Part shown: positions 55,701 through 64,000 of the stretch, piece by piece
Layout: the number at the start of each line of letters is the position of its first letter
Numbering within the stretch: position 1 is the first letter of the stretch
The notes under the pieces: model-generated
Database searches by the model: none
Seen by the model: only the letters and a program-made list of their open reading frames with translations
What the model was told of the DNA's origin: nothing
NCBI RefSeq assembly: GCF_037325665.1
Contig: NC_090246.1
Span: 16,821,980-16,885,979, forward strand
DNA length: 64,000 bases
Reading direction: 5' to 3'
Origin: Littorina saxatilis
Lineage: Eukaryota; Mollusca; Gastropoda; Littorinimorpha; Littorinidae
Translations under genes and position numbers: made by a program

Positions 55701-57739
55701 TTCTATAACCCACCGAACTCTGACATGGATTACAGGATCTTTTCCGTGCACACTTGGTCTTGTGCTTGCGTGTACACACAAAGGGGGTTAAGTCACTAGC
55801 AGGTCTGCACATAAGTTGACCTGGGAGATTGGAAAAATCTCCACTCTTATTCTTAACCCACCAGGTGACAGCGACCGGTATTCGAACTCACGACCTCCCG
55901 ATTCGGAGGCCGATGTCTTACCACCACGCCATTCATGTGCTTCTAAACGGTTGTATCATTTTTCAAGCTACCATTAAACAGACCACAAAAAGCTTTAGAT
56001 TTTTTTAAAAAGAGAAGAAAAAGGCCTCCTTTCAGATACAGGGGCGGATCACATCGTTTTTAAGGGGTGGTTTCCAAATTTCCCTTAGGGTCAGATCGAC
56101 GACGTAAAGCATCCGGGCCGGAGCCATACCCTCCCGAAATTGTTGACAAAAACAAGAAAAATTGAGCAATCTGGCGCCAAGAAACTTCCCCTATTACACC
56201 TTCCCAAAGTTATTTTGAAAAGACAAATTTGAATTAAAAAAAAATAATTTGACCGATCTGGTGCAACCTGAGCCAACAAATTACCCAACTACCTTCCATT
56301 TAAAAGATAAAGGCCGGCTTCTAGGGCATGCCCCCCCCCCCCCCCCTCCCATCTGAATTTGTTTTTTTATAAAAACAAGGAAAATGGAGCAACCTGGTGC
56401 AATCTGAGCCATTATATTTTCTTTATTTTCAAATTTCTTTTTTTTTTCTTTCTTCATTTTTGTGTGTGTTTTTTTTAGGCTGGGGAGGGGGGTTCCGGAA
56501 ACCCCCCTGGATCCGCCCCTGAGATATATCATACAGAAAAATCACAGCAACACAGACAAAACTACACACCAACACACAACATATAAATAAACACTAACAC
56601 ATCACCACCAGCTAACAAAAGCAAGACAACATGCACTGACTCTAATTAACTCACAAGTTTTCAGGCCTTCTGATCTGCCAGAGGTAGCATGATGAAGGTG
56701 TTCCATATGTTTGCAGTTGTATAGAGTCAGGTCCTCTTCTCTTCCAAGGTTTGCAATAGACTTTGGCAGCTTGAAGCAAAACCTGGACTCTGTAGCAAAG
56801 ATAAACAATTGAGATTGTAAGAACGAATGAAGCTATGAAGCCTTGATCGAGTTTATTTCTTAAAACTTGTGTGTCGAAAGCGTAATTTATCAGCCCAAAA
56901 CGATGACAGTGATTGGCAAAAACATTTTATTGTCAATCTTTAGAAATGTTTACCAACAACTTTCCATCATCACTTCAACCTGCAGCTCTCTTTAAAAGAT
57001 TGAAATAATTATTGTTTCGAAAACGTCCTCACTTATTTTTTAGATCACATCTTCATTTAGGATCAGTTGTAGACTCTGTAAACCTAGGTGCAGTTAGAAA
57101 AATTCTCAAATCACAATACAGTGAAACCTGATTTAAGGCTGTCTTTTTCTTCATTTTCTCTTTATAAAGTCTCTATAAATTACCCTTCTATTATAATGAC
57201 TCCCTCCTTTATAACACCTACTTTTTTTTCTCAGATGTTTTGAGGTCTAATTATTGTAGTGAAAATGAAAATGAAGGTCTCACCGTCTGAAAACGGAGGT
57301 TTCCCTGTACCCAAATATTTTATTTTTTATTTTATTTTTTATTGTTTTTGTGGAGTTTTTAAAAAAAATTTGTTTTACATTGTATATGCTGTACATTACA
57401 GGACATCACCTAAACAAGGGGACAAAAACATAAAACAGAACACACTTGGACAATTACAACACACATGGGGTGGGTAGTGTGATCAGGGTTTGGTGGTCGC
57501 AGTATCAAAAATATGTTAAAAAAAAGAACCTAAGGGTTACATCAAAACATGCATATATACAAGCGCCAATCCTTGTAAAATGTATCTAATGTATTATTCA
57601 TAACTGCATTATACTGTACCCAAAATATTACAATGAACCTACCAGAGAGATCAGCATGGCCGAGAGAAGCAGGTGTGCTGGGCAAGCTGGCATGAACATC
57701 AGAAAGCACCTGGTCTGGAATCGGACTGTCACAGCTCAT
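50713..57739 (-). CDS. METTL22: METTL22 methyltransferase, 349 aa, 10 exons
   Basis: Exons on the minus strand: 57643-57739, 56655-56789, 55217-55321, 54682-54722, 54044-54188, 53361-53492, 52734-52820, 52424-52523, 51765-51933 and 50713-50751. All junctions are GT/AG and the frame is kept through 350 codons. The N-terminus carries VLSDVHASLP, a METTL22 hallmark, and YDEDGDLVLKR near 88-98. Residues 150-161 are SAM motif I (VLDLGAGVGLTS). LAAEVIYD followed by LTDAFF (about 244-257) and TSFPQYFEYQRAKELWKI near the end match the vertebrate protein closely. METTL22 is a lysine methyltransferase described as acting on the nuclear protein KIN17. The human protein is about 404 residues; this one is shorter in the N-terminal linker. 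Introns carry several SINEs and MITEs. Confidence 0.93.
51165..51727 (-). mobile_element. tRNA-Lys-like SINE interrupted by another SINE
   Basis: Outer SINE: a tail with TTATCCCAATGCTGGGAAAT at 51165-51371, resuming at about 51636 with TTGACCCGTGTCCGTCCCTG and the minus-strand head CGGGTAGTTCAATTGGGAGA with B box GGTTCGAATCCC. It ends about 40 bp from the donor of the METTL22 exon at 51765. Confidence 0.8.
51372..51635 (-). mobile_element. 5'-truncated TATATCGCGC-family SINE, nested
   Basis: It is collinear with 49893-50153 (CAATATGAGGCTTATATCGC through CCAAGTCACACGGGTA) and lacks the tRNA head. It splits the outer SINE at AAAGTT|GACC, with AGTT repeated at the junction. Confidence 0.82.
52850..53083. 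mobile_element. Palindromic MITE, GTCTGTTTACGGTA family
   Basis: Ends TAAGGCCA...GTCTGTTTACGGTAAC and GTTACCGTAAACAGAC...TGGCCTA are inverted, and the interior repeats ATAGGGTCGGTMGGK in both orientations. It lies in a METTL22 intron. Same family as 22992-23250. Confidence 0.82.
54233..54360 (+). mobile_element. 5'-truncated SINE (3' half only)
   Basis: AAAGCGGCGTATGGCTGCCT through AACGCAGAAGCAGAAGAAG is the 3' half of the 16219/55557 SINE family. It lies in a METTL22 intron. Confidence 0.8.
55557..55933 (-). mobile_element. Full-length tRNA-derived SINE with TSD
   Basis: CATGTGCTTCT occurs at 55546-55556 and 55934-55944. The plus strand runs from a CTT-rich tail through the central domain (GACATGGATTACAGGATC) to the B box and head. 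It lies in METTL22 intron 2. Confidence 0.9.
56039..56521. mobile_element. hAT-like MITE, CAGGGGCGGATC ends
   Basis: CAGGGGCGGATC at the left and GATCCGCCCCTG at the right form a perfect 12 bp TIR. An internal imperfect duplication carries AAAAACAAGRAAAATKGAGCAA. It lies in METTL22 intron 2. Confidence 0.82.
56790..57642. other. METTL22 intron 1
   Basis: T-rich intron with diverged AAGTCTCTATAAAT phrases. No clear element. Confidence 0.4.
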
Positions 57740-58900
57740 GTTTGTCCACAGAGATAAACAAATGGCGTGTTGTTGTTGGCAGAAGAAATGTTCCTCAGCT
57801 TTATGCGCGAAAGATGATATGTGAGCTTGTCAAAGCTTTTACTCTGGATTACAACCCCCCTTCTGAAATTTAAAAAAACACCTGCATATATAAAAAGGCA
57901 ATCACATTGTATTATTTGTTCATCTACCTCAGTCATATATATTAATTATGACATTATAAATATAAGATATATATCCTTTCAACTTCAAGTGCAGAAATCA
58001 CTGAAACTTGTACCGTTTCAACAAAAGCAATTTTGAAAGGTCTTACACCTTGGAATAAACGAATTAACTGTCGTATGACTCGAAATCAAAGCCGGGGTCA
58101 AGTAAATGCAACCAAATTCGATTGCTGTCAGTGGCAAGAAAAGTAGAAAAAAGCAAAAGTAGACATACTCATGATACTGCACCGAGAATCGCCGTCTGCA
58201 GATACAACCATCTAGTGTGTGGTTTCATTATTCCAAGCCCCTAAAGTGTGCTCCTGTTGGAGCGAATTGCCTGACAGTACTAGTGTTGGTCAGGGTTGGC
58301 CCCTCAAGCATCTATCCAGGGATAAGCTTATGGGAAATCAAAGATTTGACGCTTTTCTCAACTTTAAAATTAGCAGCATGACCGGAAGTATCGAAGAAGG
58401 GAGACAAGCGAAATGTGCTTGCGGGCAAAGACCGAAATGCAGTATTTTGCGTCCCTTTGTCGCGTTTTGCATGAAAGAGAGAAAGAGAGAGGGGGGTGGG
58501 GGTCTTTTTTTTCGAGGGAAATCGAGTACAAAGAATTAAGTGCTGTTTCACATCCAACCCTCGCGCGAAGAGGGATTTAGAGAGGCAAGGCGGGAGTGTA
58601 TGTGTTTAAATCTTACTTTGATCTGGTAGGCCTACCCTGTTACTTAATTCGTTTGCCGAGGCTTTGTCGCTTGTTTGTTTTGTTTTGGTTTCGTTTTAGA
58701 GCAATAACTCCTTGTACAATCGAACCTGTCCTGGCTTGTGACCAACTCCCGAAAGCGACCACCTGCCCACAACCACTCCCAAGGATCCCAGACGAGTTTT
58801 TCTTCACCTTCACAAACCGACCACCTGTCTAGAACAACGTGACTTTTATGATGAATTTAAATATCTTTTTAAAAAGTAATCGCGATACGTGCCTGTGTTG
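57740..58900. other. Upstream region of METTL22
   Basis: It should contain the METTL22 promoter and leader. No TATA box or clear element could be placed. Confidence 0.3.
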
Positions 58901-59100
58901 CACACATAACTAGTGCCTAGTGGCAAAGAGTGGTAAACTGCACACATAACTAGTGCCTAGTGGCAAAGAGGGGTAAACTGCACACATAACTAGTGCCTAG
59001 TGGCAAAGAGTGGTAAACTGCACACATAACTAGTGCCTAGTGGCAAAGAGGGGTAAACTGCACACATAACTAGTGCCTAGTGGCAAAGAGGGGTAAACTG
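58901..59100. repeat. Five-copy 40 bp minisatellite
   Basis: The unit CACACATAACTAGTGCCTAG plus TGGCAAAGAGKGGTAAACTG repeats at 58901, 58941, 58981, 59021 and 59061. The K base reads T, G, T, G, G, which hints at an 80 bp doubling event. Confidence 0.96.
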
Positions 59101-59286
59101 CACGTAAAAGCTCAGTCTGGAACCAATGGATCCCCGATAGCTTAGCGGTACTCGGTCGGAGCCATGGGTCCACCGAGTCCAAGATACGTTATCTATGGTC
59201 TGAGTCATTCCAACTGAGAGACCCACGGCTGTCTGGATTATCACTGCACACAACAACTCTATCATCATGTTTCGTTGTATTGTTCT

Positions 59287-59905
59287 GTGATCTTCTTCTT
59301 CTTCTTTTTGACTGGGGGGAATTTTACGTGTATGACCGTTTTTACCCCGCCATTTAGGTAGCCATACGCCGCTTTCGGAGGAAGCATGCTGGATATTTTC
59401 GTGTTTCTATAACCCACCGAACACTGACATGGATTACAGGATCTTTTCCGTGCGCACTTGGTCTTGTGCTTGCGTGTACACGAAGGGGGATAAGCCACTA
59501 GCGCTGATGGGGTCTATGTCGACCAAAAGAGTGGGATTCCCTGTAGGTGGAGTTCCTGGAGGGGGATTCCCTGTATACAGGGAATACCACAGGATTAAGT
59601 TCCTGTAGCGTGTCGCTGATATCGCTGAAAGTCACCTGATGCTTGGCAACATCGGTAGAATTTGATGTTTTTCAATCTTTTTTGATATTTCTTAGAAATT
59701 TGAGTATGGTTTGCAAGTTTTATTGAAAAACTCCACCCTGTGGGATTCCCTGTATTCCCAGGAACTCCACCTACAGGGAATCCCACTCTTTTGGCACATA
59801 AGTTGACCTGGGAGATCGGAAAAATCTCTCCACACCAGGCGATTCGAATCCTCGACCTTCCGATTAAGAAGCCGACGTATTACCACCCCGCCACAGCGCC
59901 CGTCT
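59287..59905 (-). mobile_element. tRNA-derived SINE split by a MITE
   Basis: SINE parts are 59287-59522 (CTT-rich tail, GCCATACGCCGCTTTCGG, GACATGGATTACAGGATC) and 59795-59905 (CACATAAGTTGACCTGGGAG, B box GATTCGAATCC, head). They are separated by the MITE at 59523-59794. Confidence 0.87.
59523..59794. mobile_element. 272 bp MITE with perfect 37 bp TIRs
   Basis: CCAAAAGAGTGGGATTCCCT plus 17 further bases at 59523-59559 is perfectly inverted at 59758-59794. Sub-copies of GGGATTCCCTGTA lie inside each arm. No coding sequence. Confidence 0.93.
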
Positions 59906-60373
59906 GTTCTGTGATCATCACACGCGGTCGCAGTCACCAGTAGAATCAGTCTGGCGCCTGTTGCCGAAAATCATGACGCAACGTTTTCAAGTGGCCGGGT
60001 TTCCTCGGCATAACTTGAATGGGAGTTGCCGTTCTGCCTCTGAATCAGTCACCAGTGTTTATCTACCACACACCCATTACAAAGGAAAGCCAAACAGAAA
60101 AGTCTCAATATTCGAGCCGGCATTGTTCAAAGGAATCCACCCCCGCCTTTCTCCAAGTATTTCCCGCTACCTGACGTCCTATTAAAAACATGGGTGCGTG
60201 CCGTGTGCAAAACGTGGAGTGAGTGAGGACTGAGCGTAAAAGTACTGGCTCTGTATCAGCCAAGCGTTTGGGGCGAAGCAGACGACACGTCTTGATTCAG
60301 TGAGATACCACTTTTGAATAAGTTGTGAGAGAATTTCCATCGTCCTGTGTCGTGTGAGAGAAAGAGAGTGACA
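59906..60373. other. Upstream region and leader of the PDZ-LIM gene
   Basis: Promoter and 5' UTR are expected here. CTATTAAAAACA near 60179 is a weak TATA-like candidate. Confidence 0.35.
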
Positions 60374-60499
60374 ATGAGTAACGTGGAATACCAGGCCGAA
60401 AAATACATGGTGCAGCTTCGGCGGCCCAACACTGCCACACCGTGGGGATTTCGTCTGCAAGGCGGGGTTGATTTCAGCACACCCCTCTCCGTCCAGGTG
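60374..60499 (+). CDS. First coding exon of a PDZ-LIM (Zasp/PDLIM-like) protein
   Basis: ATG at 60374 opens a 42-codon exon ending CAGGTG|GTAAGT in phase 0. It encodes MSNVEYQAEKYMVQLRRP, then PWGFRLQGGVDFSTPLSVQ, the start of a PDZ domain of the ALP/Enigma/Zasp type, in which the PWGFRLQGG loop binds C-terminal peptides. Such proteins sit at the Z-disc or actin-anchoring sites in muscle. The rest of the PDZ and any LIM domains must lie beyond 64000; the first intron is at least 3.5 kb. Assignment rests on about 40 residues, so the exact family member is open. Confidence 0.78.
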
Positions 60500-61418
60500 G
60501 TAAGTGCACCTCATGATACGCATGGTTGCTTTTTCGGTCGGATGGCTCTTCAGCAGTCTTGTCTGTCTGCGTGTTGTGGTTGTGTGATGATGGTTTTATG
60601 GGTGGCACATTGATTCATGGCCGTCAGGCCTGTAGTGAGTTAGACGATGTGGTAGTGTGTGTAGTAGTAAAATTGATATTGATGGTTTTGTTTTCGTTCT
60701 TTTGTACCCACCCCCGTTCGTCTTGGACCGTACAGCTGTGACTAGTGTAATAAGTGTGCCTCAGTGATGCTACCCCGAGCATCCAGGAGCCACCTTACTC
60801 CCATGATCTGTATCATCCACCCGGCATATCATATTTGCCGCCTCTCAGAATGTACACTACGTTTCGATAAGAACTGGTTTACTTGGCGCAGCCTCGAATA
60901 ATTATCTACAACACTCGCCCAACTCTCCAATGCTGAATCGTTGTTTTCATCAGCGCCGCTTATTTTCAAAACTTGCCTACAGTAACACCGGCAGATCGCA
61001 GATTGCTTACCTGCATTCCTGACCCACTCACCTTTCTGCGGCACCCCCAGTTTTCTGGATCCTCCCACTACTCCCCCCCCCCCCCTCCTCTCTCTCCTCC
61101 ACACACCTTCGTACCTAACGGGCTACTCGTTTCAGATCTGTGTCAGCCTCTCGTGACGTTACCTAGCAGCAGCTGTTGTGACATCAAAATAAAACATCAG
61201 CAGCCGATGTAAGTTTCAGCCGAGCGTCGGCCGAGTCACACACAAACACCCCACTATACTGACGCTAGGGAAAGTCGCTGTGTGTTGCTGAATTTACCTG
61301 GGCCGCTTTCCTAACGTCACGTTGTAGCAGTGAGAAATCAGGACTTGGCACTGCGGCAGTCTGGAACTAGTGGAAGAAAGCAAGGTGCCACGGCAGGAAA
61401 CCCAGTGTGTAAACATGC
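60500..61418. other. First intron of the PDZ-LIM gene, proximal part
   Basis: No exon or repeat family was recognised apart from a C-run near 61074-61085. Confidence 0.35.
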
Positions 61419-61498
61419 GCTATATAAGGTGTGGTGCGGGGATTGGGGGGGATCAGTAGAGAGAGTGCTGCGGCAAGCCTGAAATACCGCCATCACAG
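61419..61498 (+). promoter_or_regulatory. Possible internal promoter and alternative noncoding exon
   Basis: GCTATATAAGGTG (61419-61431) is a good TATA box and also a one-mismatch CArG box. About 30 bp downstream begins a short G-rich stretch that ends CATCACAG|GTAACT at 61498, a usable donor. It has the layout of an alternative first exon of the PDZ-LIM gene, but there is no direct proof. Confidence 0.35.
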
Positions 61499-61500
61499 GT

Positions 61501-62576
61501 AACTGAACTGCTGCCGGAGCGGCCGCCCGGTGCCTGCTACTGCGTGCACACGGAAACACCGGTGCCAGGAAATGTGTACAGTCATGCTAGATTTGCATTT
61601 CCCCCGCTGTATGAAATTGTTTTGTATTGCTTTTGACACAAACTGAACAAACGTGATTAGGGACTTATTAGTTTTTTGGTTTTTTGGGTTTTTTTACAGG
61701 ACTAACACAAAAATAAAGTTTTTCATGGGTTACGTGTCGTGAACAATCAATCAAACCCATATAAAAAATTAAAAAATGCAAATGTTGCGGCCGATATGAT
61801 TATGAACATTCCTTTTCTGTTTCAAATTAACAACATGCTGCGGTGCTACAAAACTGTTGAGCTGTTATTACATCTCAGTGAAACTGATCGACTCAGTGAT
61901 AACATCATCGCGGCATCAGGGAAGGGGTCGTAACTGGGTGACCTGACTAGGCCATGCATGGTCATGAAACGGAAACCGCAACCGCAATGAGCCCCTGTGG
62001 GCATGTTTGCGATGACCCCACTTTATTACGTTAATTGAATGATCTTAGTTTGGTTAGTAATGACATTGGTAGAATTTGTGCCACACCAACAATAACAAAG
62101 TTTCATCTCAAGTTGGGACGATTATCTGCCCGGCCCATGTCACAGTGGTCGTCTCCTAGAACTTGGTATACGTATGTCATTTCGCAAAGTCAGCGAAAAC
62201 CTAACGAAATTTCAGCCTTACACGCGAATGGGGAAAAACAAATCGTGGTGTGGGGAAGGGGCGGACCTGCGGACTGGCTCAACAAAATCTTTCAAGCAAT
62301 TAGATCAACACGGTGGAGGGGGGGGGGGGGGGGCTGGCAGACGTCGGGTGGCTTGTTGACTGACCAGGGTCCGATAACCTCATGCATGAGTCAATGACCT
62401 ACGGTAGATTAAAAGAATGTAGCATTGGGTGTTCCTTTCTGGTAGTAAAAGTCTGGCTTGGCTTTATTAAAAGGAAAAAGATGATTGATATGTTAAAGGC
62501 AATTTAATGTCCTGCCATCGTCCCAGACGGGGGTGAGGGGGGTATGAAAACAAAATTATCAAAGAAGGACACACAC
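61501..62576. other. PDZ-LIM intron sequence
   Basis: No exon was found. A G-run occurs at 62316-62332. Confidence 0.35.
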
Positions 62577-62648
62577 ACTGGACACGCACGCACCCACTGA
62601 CGCCCTCACGCAGACCCACGCACGCACGCACACATACACGCACGCACG

Positions 62649-62710
<62 letters not shown>
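62577..62710. repeat. CA/CGCA microsatellite
   Basis: Degenerate CACGCACGC followed by pure (CA)n. Confidence 0.95.
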
Positions 62711-62711
<1 letters not shown>

Positions 62712-63879
62712 TATATTTAGGACCAGACCGTAACTTTTACACAAAATCAGTGCTGCAAAACTTCAAACTTTATGAGGGAAGAATAGAAAGCGCTGTGCGC
62801 GCAGAAAGGTAAAGTGCTCTGCACGGAAGGTCAACAAGAGAGACAGGCGTACGTCAATCCCTGTCACTCTAATGGAAATGTATAATTCAACGTGTCACCC
62901 TTCCAAGCTGTGAAATGTTAAATTGGGGGAAATCTGAATGGCAAAAGTGCGGAGGGGGGATAAAAAAAAGGATTGCGAGGGGGAGGGGGGGGGGGGGGCG
63001 ATTGTAAATGCCAAGGTTTCGCGAAAGAATGAGTGCGAGCGACCCTTTTAGCATACCGCATTGTACAGAAGTTTCTCATTATGGCACAGTCTCTTATTCA
63101 TGACTGTTTCAAAGATTGAGTCAACTCATGGCTTTCTCATAACGCCCCTTGGGTTATCAGATTGGTTGTTACATGTGAATTAAACAGTTTAAGACTCAGT
63201 AGACGAACACTAATACACTATGACAATGGTTAAAACCATACTTTTTAAGTGGACATAAAAAGCATGACCTTAGTGGCTTATATATAATGTGAATTCATAG
63301 GAAGCTTATATAAATTTGATAACGATGTGGAAATTGCGAAGAAGCTCAACGTACAGCGAGATCTCGCTGTTAGTGTTACAAATACAACAGATCTATATAC
63401 TAAAGATGATAGGGATGGATGGGGGACAAGGGCTAATCTCTAACAGTTTTACGTTGATTCAGTCCACTAATATTTTTTTTATTTGTAGATCAGTATTTCC
63501 ATATTAGTCGCGTTCTACAACAATATGGCACTAAAAAAACCATAAACTCATTGTTTAGCCCATGATTGAATTGCCACATTATGTGACTTGAAACGCCCGG
63601 CAGGTCACCGAGCTACCGAACCATGTTAAACGGCCTTCTCCATTGAAATCGGCCGTTGACACACTGAAAAACGGCCGCGGTTCTGTATTATTCTTATCGG
63701 CTGCTAGGATGAGTCATCGTTGAAGGAGACTGTAGAAATACAGACATAAAGACACCAACATTACCCCTGTGTTTGTCAAAGACTGATGTGTTTAAAATCA
63801 CTAACCCCCAAAAGAGAGCAACGATTGACGTCATTCGTTTAAGTTTAGTTGTGTATGTGGCGTTCCCCTGAAAGCGGTG
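62711..63879. other. PDZ-LIM intron sequence
   Basis: A G-run lies near 62979-62998. There is no recognisable exon or mobile element. Confidence 0.35.
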
Positions 63880-64000
63880 TATGGCTGCTTAAATCAGTAA
63901 ATGGCGGGATAAAAACGGTCATACATGTATGTAAAATCCCGATCACGTGCAAAAAACACGAGTGTACGAGGGAGTTTCAGCCCAAGAACGCAGAGGAAGA
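63880..64000 (+). mobile_element. SINE 3' half, running to the window edge
   Basis: AAAGCGGTGTATGGCTGCTT through CAGCCCAAGAACGCAGAGGA matches the 3' half of the 55557/16219 family. The 5' part is missing and the tail is cut by the window end. Confidence 0.8.

Overview
This is a eukaryotic window from what looks like a marine gastropod mollusc. The basis is intron-containing animal genes (actin, METTL22, a Ly6/uPAR protein, a PDZ-LIM start), very long CA/GA/CT microsatellites, and tRNA-derived SINEs of a kind I associate with mollusc genomes. A periwinkle-like caenogastropod (Littorina type) is my guess for the lineage; it is not proven by the sequence. There are no bacterial operons, no CRISPR and no free-standing tRNA or rRNA genes; tRNA-like stretches are SINE heads.

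Genes that could be assembled across splice sites with the frame kept throughout: (1) a three-exon class I SAM methyltransferase, + strand, 13034-16179; (2) a four-exon Ly6/uPAR GPI-anchored protein, - strand, 18741-21728; (3) a divergent 377-residue actin in seven coding exons plus a 5' noncoding exon, - strand, 28372-38955; (4) a two-exon, 1078-residue protein joining a DDE/RNase H-like region to a C-terminal OTU cysteine-protease-like domain, - strand, 42203-46131, probably transposon-derived; (5) a ten-exon METTL22 orthologue, - strand, 50713-57739; (6) the first coding exon of a PDZ-LIM (Zasp/PDLIM-like) gene, + strand, 60374-60499, whose remainder lies outside the window.

Layout: 1-13 kb is intergenic and packed with microsatellites, LINE remnants, SINEs and TIR-bearing MITEs. 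13-22 kb holds the two small genes. 22-27 kb is repeats. 27.3-39.1 kb is the actin locus. 39.4-49.2 kb is a repeat-rich block around the DDE-OTU gene, with similar ~215 bp direct repeats near its two edges. 50-58 kb is METTL22, with SINEs and MITEs in its introns. 58-64 kb is the METTL22/PDZ-LIM interval and the first PDZ-LIM intron. I see no evidence that neighbouring genes share a pathway.

Most notable: the 5' edge of actin coding exon 2, with its 3' splice site, is repeated in tandem 36 extra times (95 bp unit, nearly identical copies) directly upstream of the real exon. Every extra acceptor leads to an in-frame stop if used. Also notable are the DDE-OTU fusion, a 956 bp DNA transposon carrying six perfect SRF-type CArG boxes, a LINE insertion whose 5' end is a perfect 74 bp inverted copy of its own interior, and several clean nested insertions.
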